A DNA stretch of 5,095 nucleotides, taken from contig WFUY01000424.1 of NCBI GenBank assembly GCA_015484715.1, forward strand, positions 1-5,095. Reading direction: 5' to 3'. The DNA is from Thermoflexales bacterium (lineage in GTDB: Bacteria > Chloroflexota > Anaerolineae > S140-20). The notes under the pieces are model-generated. The model did not search any database, was not told the origin of the DNA, and saw only the letters and a program-made list of their open reading frames with translations. The position numbers and the translations under genes were made by a program. Shown here piece after piece: positions 1 through 5,095 of this stretch. Position 1 is the first letter of the stretch. Each line of letters begins with the position of its first letter.

Positions 1-1018
1 CCACCCACTCCCCTGTCGGGTCCACCAGGAAGAGGTCCACGGCGTAAAGGCCAAAGCGATCGCGGATCATCTCAACCACCTGGTGGATCAGCCTCTCCAT
101 ATCCAGGATCGAAGTGGCTGCACGGCCCACCTCGGCCGAGGTCTCCAGATAGGCGGAGTGGCGCTCCAGTTCCCGAGTACGCTCGGCCACCCGTTGTTCC
201 AGCCCTTCCAGCGTCTGTTTCAGGCGCGCAACCATTCGGTTCAACGTCTGCCCGATGATGCCGATCTCGTCTTGGTGAACTATTGCCGCCCGCACGTTCA
301 GGTCACCACCGGCCATCTGCTCAGCGGCCATAGTCAACTGGGTCAGGTCACGGCCGATCATCCGGATGGTCAGAGAAGCGCCGACCATCACCAGCAAGCC
401 CAACGCCAGGGCAATCCCCAGCAAGACCTGGCTATGATGGGCATCGGCCTGAACCTGGACCTCCAGGGCCTGCACAACGGCGTCCGCCTGGGTTACTAAC
501 GGGCGGGCCTGATTGTCTATCCGCTCCAGGAGCTCAAACATCTTGTCGGGGTCCTGGACCGCCAGATAGTCCATCAGGGTCTCCCGGTATCGCTGCCAGG
601 CCTCGGCACTTCGCTCCAGGGCATCTATCACCGCCGCGTTGGTCGCCGGTCGAAGCCCCAGATCGGGATCGCCGTTCCGCAGGCCCACCAGGTAGGTGTC
701 GAAGCGGGCAATCTCTTCTCCCATATCGGCGATAGCTGCCACTCGCTCATCGGGATTGGTCGAATTGTAGAAGCGGTGGGCCAGAAAGGCGAGCTTAAAG
801 ACGCGCATCCGCTGGGACCCGGCGACGTTGATGGCCGTCACGTCGCTGTGCATCCGATTGAAGGCCCGGTAACCGCTCCCCACGGCGACCACCAGGGCGA
901 TGGCCATGCTGATGAAGAGCAGTCGTAGCCGGAAACGAACCGTCAGGGTGGGGAAACGGTTGAGCATCCGGCGGATCACACCGATGGGATGGCGACGACC
1001 ACGCTGCGCTTGGCTCAT
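1..1018 (-). CDS. PilJ/NarX-type sensor receptor with HAMP and GAF, 3' partial
   Basis: An open frame begins at ATG 1016-1018 and runs to the left edge (339 codons) without a stop. The first 32 residues are basic (nine Arg), followed by a membrane helix (about 33-50). An extracytoplasmic helical domain (about 51-197) opens with AINVAGSQRMRVFKLA, which matches the P-box of NarX/NarQ and PilJ-type N-terminal domains, and continues with the family-like LRNGDPDLGL (113-122) and W-x-x-Y (141-144). A second membrane helix (198-218), HAMP (about 218-272, H-Q-D-E-I-G at 248-253), a coiled coil (VAERTRELER) and the first 47 residues of a GAF domain (from about 293) follow. This order parallels nitrate sensor NarX (TM, P-box sensor, TM, HAMP, GAF-like, kinase), but the catalytic part, if any, is outside the window. 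The gene is coupled to its upstream neighbour by an ATGA overlap. It could be a kinase, a methyl-accepting protein, or another receptor without an output domain. Confidence 0.92.
   Translation of the reverse strand, partial: MSQAQRGRRHPIGVIRRMLNRFPTLTVRFRLRLLFISMAIALVVAVGSGYRAFNRMHSDVTAINVAGSQRMRVFKLAFLAHRFYNSTNPDERVAAIADMGEEIARFDTYLVGLRNGDPDLGLRPATNAAVIDALERSAEAWQRYRETLMDYLAVQDPDKMFELLERIDNQARPLVTQADAVVQALEVQVQADAHHSQVLLGIALALGLLVMVGASLTIRMIGRDLTQLTMAAEQMAGGDLNVRAAIVHQDEIGIIGQTLNRMVARLKQTLEGLEQRVAERTRELERHSAYLETSAEVGRAATSILDMERLIHQVVEMIRDRFGLYAVDLFLVDPTGEWV
791..844 (-). other. P-box-like ligand motif of PilJ/NarX family
   Basis: This segment encodes residues 59-76 of the partial left-hand receptor, immediately after its first membrane helix. 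It aligns with the P-box of E. coli NarX (NKAGSLRMQSYRL). The A-G-S-x-R-M core is kept, including the arginine (R70 here) equivalent to NarX Arg54, which contacts nitrate in the known structure. The NarX Lys49 position is valine (V65) and the Arg59 position is lysine (K75). PilJ-type domains keep the same N-x-A-G-x-Q-R-M core without known nitrate binding, and the Gln at residue 69 is closer to PilJ than to NarX. Family membership is well supported; nitrate as the ligand is not. Confidence 0.8.
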
Positions 1019-3969
1019 CGGGTCCCTCCCTCGCCCCGCTCAGCAGGGGGCTGATCCTCTGCCTGTCCTGACGTCCTGTCCCCGCCGACTCGCACCTCGA
1101 CCTCCGCCAGGTTGAGCACCCTCTGCATCTCCTGAGCGGCCGTCCGCAGCACGGTGTCCAGGTCCAACGACTCGCGGATGCGGGCGACGACCCGAGCCGT
1201 CACCTGCTCGCGGGCGGCGCGGGCCTGGGCTTCCTCGAAGAGGCGGGCGCTTTCCAGGGCGCGAACCATCTCCTCGACGATAGCCTGGGCGACCTCTACG
1301 GTTCTCGCATCCCAACTCTGACCGTCCTGACGCCGGAAGCCGAGGGTACCGATCACCTGCCCTCGCAGCACCAGGGGTAGTGCCATCTCCGCCTGCCCAT
1401 CCTGCCGGACCACTACGACGCGCTGGCGCTTGGCAGCCTGGTCCAGGACGGGATCCTCCGAACCGTCGCGGAGGGGCTCCAGGCGGGTTGCCCGATAGCG
1501 GTAGCCAGGGGGAAGGCCCGCGGCGCGGACGAACTCCTCCCACGCCCGCCCGGTAAGCTGCCGGTTCAGCGTTTCCACCTCTTGGAGCGCCTCCTGCATC
1601 CGGACGAAGAGGCGGGCGTTGACGATGCTGATGGCGACCTGATCGGCCAGAAGCTGGAGAACCTCGACGTCCTCCTCGCTGAAGGCCCCTGCCTCGGTGC
1701 TCTGCACGTCGAGCACGCCCAGCAGTTCCCCACCAGCGATGAGGGGCAGGGCCATCTCCGAGCGCGTCTGGGGCAGGTCGGGGTTGTCAAACCAGACGGC
1801 ATCCTCCCCCACGTCTAGGGCGATGCGGGGCTGCCGGTGCTGAGCCACCCAACCGACGATGCTGGTGTCACCCGCCGCCAGCCGATGGCCCCGGGCCAGC
1901 ATCTGCTGACCGCCAGGGCTGCTGGCAGCACGGAGTTCCGCCCAGCGGCCCTCCTCATCCATCAGGAAGATGCCGGCGTGGTAGAAGCCGAACCACTCGG
2001 AGATGAGGTGGACGACCCGGTCCAGCAGCCGATCCAGATGGCGCACTGCAGCCACAGCCCGTCCCACCTCGGACACTGCCTGGATCTGGGTAGCCCGCCG
2101 TTCCAGGGCCCGGGTTCGCTCGGCCACCTGAATCTCCAAGTCGCTCAAGAGACCCTGGAGCTGATCCGCCATCTGATCGAGCCGGAGGGCCACCACCCCC
2201 AGTTCGTCCTGCCGCCGCATCCCGGTCCGCGCGTCCAGCTCCCCGGCCCCCAGCCGAGAAGCAACCTCGGCCAGGACCTGGACGGGCCGGCTGATCTGGT
2301 CGGCTATGTTCCAACTGAAGAAGTAGGTGGCGATGAGGCTCAGGGCCAGGATACCCAGCACGATGGCTCGGGTGGTCAATTGACGGGCGTTGAGGGCCCG
2401 CATCAACTCGTTGAACTCGGCCTGTTCGTAGGAACGCAGCCGTTCCAGGGCCATAAGAGCCTCTTCGCTGTCGCGTTCCAGACTGGCCAGGTGCGCTGAG
2501 GCATCCGCACGGAGCTCAATGAACTGCTGGAACTGCTGGCGGTATTCGATCAGCAAGGTGTTCAAGTGGGCGCGATCCTGATCGGAAAGCTGATCCGCCG
2601 AGAGGGCCGCTATGCTGGTCGTCAACCGGTCCACCTCGTCCTGGATCACCTCGGCCTGATCGTCCGTCGGATTCAACAGGTAGGCATCCTGGTAGTGCCA
2701 GACCCTGTGCACCGTCTCCAAGATGGTGCTCAACCCGTTGGCCTCCACCAGGTCGCTCATAGCCTGTAGCCGTGCGGTCCCCTCCCGTCCAACCCGCCCC
2801 ACCATCCGCATGCTCTGAATCAGGCCGGCCAGGCTCTGGCGATAGGCTTGCATACGGGACTCGATCGCAGCGATCTCCATCACGTCGGCCGGCTCATCCT
2901 CCTCCACCCCGTAGAGCCACTCCAGGTCCTGATCCAGGAGGTCGAGGACGTTCCCCATAGGTACCTGATAGCGGACCAGCAGGAAATCGAAATTCTGGAC
3001 ATCGGGGTTCGCCGTCAGCCACTGGTCGTAGAAGCGCAGGTGGAGCCCTTGGAGTTCCCGCAGGGACGACTCGATTTTGCTAAGCCGGTAGAGCTTGGTC
3101 TGCTCGGCATCCAGCTTCTCCCGGAGGATCCGGCGGCTGGTCTCTGTGCTCCACATCACCCCGATCCCCATCAGAATGGCGGCCACCGACAGGACGCTGT
3201 TAACCAACAGCATCTTGCGTCCCACCGGGATGTTGGCGATCCATCGCTCGAAGAAGGCATTCGAGAGGTAGCCAGGGAGGGCCACCAGGGTGTAGATCAG
3301 GGCCAGAATGGCGCTGCCCAACGAGGCAATCCAAAAGGAAGGGATGGGGAGAAGGCTGCGTCCTCCCAGGAAGAGTGCCGTGACGGCCAAGTGGGTGACA
3401 AGCAGCCCGCCGGCCAGGCGTCGGACACGAGGAGACGCCCGTCTCGAGAGGAGGGTGACGAGGATAATGGCCAGGGCGATCAGCGAGATCCAGCGCTCAC
3501 TGAACAGGAAGAGCATCCAGCCCAAGGGCTGCTGGAGGTAGGCCCGAGGAGCGACGTAGCCCCCGGCGTAGGAAGCGGGAGGAGCGAAGTAGAGGCGGCC
3601 AGGGCCGAGTTCATCGCGCAGAACCAGCAGCGGAGGGAGCAGGATCAGGAGGTGCAGGAGACGCGCCATCCATCGCCCCCATCTGCTGTCCAACCAGATC
3701 GGTTGCAAAAGGGCGATGGTGCTCAAAACCATCATCGGGCTGATGACCGGCAGCGTAATCACCAGCACGTAGAAGGGCCAAAGCTGGGGCTTTGGGAAGA
3801 GGTCTCGCGCCATGCTCCCCAGGGCGAAATTGTAGAGAGCCCCCAACAGGAGCATCCCGCTCAGATAGCGGTTGGCCCGATGACGCGGGTCCATCACGAA
3901 GATGTACCCCCCCAGCAAGAGGTTGGCCGCTGCAATGGTCCACAGAATGACGGTATCGGTCAGCGTCAT
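1015..3969 (-). CDS. Membrane receptor: 7TM region, extracytoplasmic helical sensor, HAMP, GAF domains
   Basis: This is a complete 984-residue gene. The ATG at 3967-3969 has a good ribosome site and starts just before the first membrane helix; the stop is TGA at 1015-1017. Seven hydrophobic helices lie at about 5-25, 34-52, 64-88, 103-118, 158-175, 185-203 and 211-232, resembling the 7TM N-terminus of some histidine kinases. An eighth helix (253-273) leads to about 259 mostly helical residues (274-532), then a ninth helix (533-556), HAMP (about 552-606, with the D-E-L-G motif at 588-591), a coiled coil, a full GAF (629-790), a short GAF-like domain (810-912), a half-GAF (919-962) and a polar Gly/Glu-rich tail. 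If the N-terminus is outside, the helix count places 274-532 outside and HAMP inside, which is self-consistent. No kinase or other output domain is present, so the protein presumably signals through a partner. It contains no cysteine. Seen: domain order and helices. Inferred: sensory role. Ligand unknown. Confidence 0.95.
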   Translation of the reverse strand: MTLTDTVILWTIAAANLLLGGYIFVMDPRHRANRYLSGMLLLGALYNFALGSMARDLFPKPQLWPFYVLVITLPVISPMMVLSTIALLQPIWLDSRWGRWMARLLHLLILLPPLLVLRDELGPGRLYFAPPASYAGGYVAPRAYLQQPLGWMLFLFSERWISLIALAIILVTLLSRRASPRVRRLAGGLLVTHLAVTALFLGGRSLLPIPSFWIASLGSAILALIYTLVALPGYLSNAFFERWIANIPVGRKMLLVNSVLSVAAILMGIGVMWSTETSRRILREKLDAEQTKLYRLSKIESSLRELQGLHLRFYDQWLTANPDVQNFDFLLVRYQVPMGNVLDLLDQDLEWLYGVEEDEPADVMEIAAIESRMQAYRQSLAGLIQSMRMVGRVGREGTARLQAMSDLVEANGLSTILETVHRVWHYQDAYLLNPTDDQAEVIQDEVDRLTTSIAALSADQLSDQDRAHLNTLLIEYRQQFQQFIELRADASAHLASLERDSEEALMALERLRSYEQAEFNELMRALNARQLTTRAIVLGILALSLIATYFFSWNIADQISRPVQVLAEVASRLGAGELDARTGMRRQDELGVVALRLDQMADQLQGLLSDLEIQVAERTRALERRATQIQAVSEVGRAVAAVRHLDRLLDRVVHLISEWFGFYHAGIFLMDEEGRWAELRAASSPGGQQMLARGHRLAAGDTSIVGWVAQHRQPRIALDVGEDAVWFDNPDLPQTRSEMALPLIAGGELLGVLDVQSTEAGAFSEEDVEVLQLLADQVAISIVNARLFVRMQEALQEVETLNRQLTGRAWEEFVRAAGLPPGYRYRATRLEPLRDGSEDPVLDQAAKRQRVVVVRQDGQAEMALPLVLRGQVIGTLGFRRQDGQSWDARTVEVAQAIVEEMVRALESARLFEEAQARAAREQVTARVVARIRESLDLDTVLRTAAQEMQRVLNLAEVEVRVGGDRTSGQAEDQPPAERGEGGTR
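1024..1032 (-). promoter_or_regulatory. Ribosome binding site of the PilJ/NarX-type receptor
   Basis: On the minus strand this reads GAGGGAGGG, ending five bases before the ATG at 1016-1018. It sits inside the last codons of the upstream gene, where it encodes part of the Gly/Glu-rich C-terminal tail. Its presence decides the start of the downstream gene, which overlaps the upstream TGA as ATGA. Confidence 0.75.
1221..1257 (-). repeat. Copy 1 of a 37-base conserved GAF exit-helix segment
   Basis: This segment encodes the LESARLFEEAQA exit helix of the short GAF-like domain in the 984-residue receptor. It matches 4162-4198 at 32 of 37 bases, counted by hand. It is a coding repeat from paralogous domains, not a mobile or regulatory repeat. 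Confidence 0.7.
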
Positions 3970-3973
3970 AACA

Positions 3974-3983
3974 TCACCCCTTC
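3974..3983 (-). promoter_or_regulatory. Ribosome binding site of the 984-residue receptor
   Basis: Read on the minus strand this is GAAGGGGTGA, a near match to the Shine-Dalgarno consensus AAGGAGGTGA with one base missing. The G run ends seven bases before the ATG at 3967-3969. It lies in the 31-base gap after the upstream gene's stop and supports this ATG as the start. No terminator hairpin or clear promoter is seen in the gap, which favours read-through from the upstream gene. Confidence 0.75.
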
Positions 3984-4000
3984 ACACGCCCCGTTGCCAC

Positions 4001-5095
4001 TCACCCCTCTTGCTGCCCGTTGGTCTGGAGACGGACGACGGCCTCTGAGGCCCCGAGCACCTGACTCAAAGAACGCAAGGTCGTCTCGACAATCTGCTGG
4101 AAATCCCGCGCCGCCCACACCTGGTGCGTGATGTCGGCGATCAGGCGTTCGCGCTCAGCACGGGCCTGGGCCTCGCTGAAGAGGCGGGCGCTCTCCAGCA
4201 CGAGGGCTAACCGACCGGCTGCCTCCTCCACCAGCGAAATGGTCTCCGGCAGGATGGTTTTGTCCTCGAAGCGCAGGTTGAGGACCCCGATCACCTGACC
4301 GCGCAGCTTGACGGGCACAGCCAGAGCGCTGACGGCGTTCTGCTGACCGTCTTCCACCTCTGGCTGGAGGATGGTGACCACCGAACGGCCCTGCTGCAGG
4401 GCTTCCCGCGCCTCCGGGTGCAGCTCCGTGGTCCGTTCGACATCCAACCCTCGGTACCGGTAGCCGTAGGGCTGTCCGGCGCTCTGGACGAAGGCACGCC
4501 ACGACTCCTGGGTGTAACGCCCATAGGCCGCTTCCAGTTCGTGGACCGTCTGCTCCATCTCGTGGAGCAGGTGCGCCTTCTCGATGGCCACCGCCAACTG
4601 GTCGGCCACGATCTGCAGGACCGCCACGTCATCCTGCCCAAAGACGGCGCTATCGGTGCTGCGCACATCAAGGGCACCGATGATCTGATCCCCCACCTTG
4701 AGCGGCAGGACCACCTCCGACCGGGTGTGGGGGAGCAAGGAGACCTCAGCAGCTTCGCCGTCCGCCTCGAGATCAAGGGCGACCTGGGGTTCGCCGGTAG
4801 CGATGGCGGATCCGACGAGGCCCCCATCTTCAATCCTCAGCTTGTATCCCTGTTCCAACAACTGGCGGCCCATCTCCCCCGTCGCCGCCTTCAAGAGAGC
4901 ATACCCGCCCCGCTCGTCCGTCAGGAAGATGCCCACGTGGTCAAAGCCGAATCGGTCGCGAACGAGGTTGACGGCCCGCTCCAACAGGGTATCCAGTTCC
5001 CAGGCTGTGGCCGCGTCGCGGGCCACTTCAGCGGCCACTTGAAGCTGTACAGCTCTGTGCTCCAGATCGCGGGTGCGCTCCTCGACCCGTCGCTC
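4001..5095 (-). CDS. GAF-domain sensor protein, 5' partial, no output domain
   Basis: This is the C-terminal part of a cytoplasmic sensor, 364 residues visible, ending in TGA at 4001-4003. A GTG at 5036-5038 could be read as a start, but the frame stays open to the window edge and encodes a coiled coil (VEERTRDLEHRAVQLQ) of the kind that follows HAMP domains, so the true start lies outside. Visible order: coiled coil (1-19), a full GAF domain (about 20-178, with HTRSEVVLPL and IIGALDVRST typical of the fold), a helix, a short GAF-like domain opening with W-x-x-F-V and GYRYR (about 199-307), and a terminal segment resembling only the first helix and strand of a GAF domain (about 315-357). No histidine kinase, GGDEF or methyl-accepting domain follows. 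GAF domains bind small ligands or mediate dimer signalling; the ligand here is unknown. By analogy with the next gene, the missing part probably holds membrane helices and a HAMP domain. No cysteine is present. Confidence 0.93.
   Translation of the reverse strand, partial: ERRVEERTRDLEHRAVQLQVAAEVARDAATAWELDTLLERAVNLVRDRFGFDHVGIFLTDERGGYALLKAATGEMGRQLLEQGYKLRIEDGGLVGSAIATGEPQVALDLEADGEAAEVSLLPHTRSEVVLPLKVGDQIIGALDVRSTDSAVFGQDDVAVLQIVADQLAVAIEKAHLLHEMEQTVHELEAAYGRYTQESWRAFVQSAGQPYGYRYRGLDVERTTELHPEAREALQQGRSVVTILQPEVEDGQQNAVSALAVPVKLRGQVIGVLNLRFEDKTILPETISLVEEAAGRLALVLESARLFSEAQARAERERLIADITHQVWAARDFQQIVETTLRSLSQVLGASEAVVRLQTNGQQEG
4162..4198 (-). repeat. Copy 2 of the 37-base conserved GAF exit-helix segment
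   Basis: This segment encodes LESARLFSEAQA in the partial right-hand receptor and pairs with 1221-1257 in the same orientation and at the equivalent protein position. The five differences cluster around the F-S-E / F-E-E codons plus one third-position change. It supports paralogy of the two genes. Confidence 0.7.

Noticed and set aside
83..499. A 138-codon open frame on the plus strand
   Set aside because: It is antisense to the coiled-coil, HAMP and membrane-helix codons of the left-hand receptor; its Gln/His-rich product shows no family features.
1837..2499. A 220-codon open frame on the plus strand
   Set aside because: It is a shadow of the HAMP and GAF region of the large receptor, with no recognisable domain or ribosome site.
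3966..3974. A two-codon mini frame (ATG TTA TGA) overlapping the start of the large receptor
   Set aside because: It could in principle tune initiation, but so short a frame occurs easily by chance and nothing else supports it.
3970..4000. Possible promoter or terminator in the gap between genes 1 and 2
   Set aside because: The 31 bases hold a ribosome site but no hairpin with a T run and no convincing -35/-10 pair.
2848..4131. A 427-codon open frame on the plus strand, opposite the large receptor and crossing into the neighbouring gene
   Set aside because: Its composition is low-complexity and rich in Gln, His, Arg and Pro with no domain, it crosses the intergenic gap, and it is the expected antisense shadow of a GC-rich gene whose minus-strand frame has clear membrane helices.
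5036..5038. GTG as the start of the right-hand gene
   Set aside because: The frame remains open upstream to the edge and encodes a typical HAMP-to-GAF coiled coil, so this GTG is an internal valine codon.

Overview
The window is GC-rich (by eye well above 60%) and almost entirely coding on the minus strand. It holds three consecutive genes for large signalling receptors built from HAMP, coiled-coil and GAF modules. Their style (repeated GAF domains joined by E-R-T-R-x-L-E coiled coils, with LESARLF-type exit helices) is most familiar from Chloroflexota such as Anaerolineae and their relatives. That assignment is an inference from protein style, since no rRNA or other marker gene is present.

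Layout in transcription order, from high to low coordinates. (1) 4001-5095 is the C-terminal part of a receptor that starts outside the window: coiled coil, full GAF, short GAF-like domain, then a terminal half-GAF. (2) 1015-3969 is a complete 984-residue receptor: seven N-terminal membrane helices, an eighth helix, about 259 residues of extracytoplasmic helical region, a ninth helix, HAMP, coiled coil, and the same C-terminal module as gene 1. (3) 1-1018 is the N-terminal 339 residues of a third receptor that runs off the left edge: membrane helix, PilJ/NarX-type helical sensor with a recognisable P-box, second membrane helix, HAMP, coiled coil and the beginning of a GAF domain. This third gene has no stop codon in the window and is easily missed.

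The genes are tightly packed. There are 31 bases between genes 1 and 2, and genes 2 and 3 share an ATGA stop/start overlap, so they look like one operon with translational coupling. The two genes whose C-termini are visible carry no kinase, GGDEF, methyl-accepting or other output domain. They probably act by hetero-association with another protein, possibly the product of gene 3 or a kinase just outside the window. No RNA genes, mobile elements, CRISPR arrays, terminators or convincing promoters were seen, and no non-coding stretch exceeds 31 bases.
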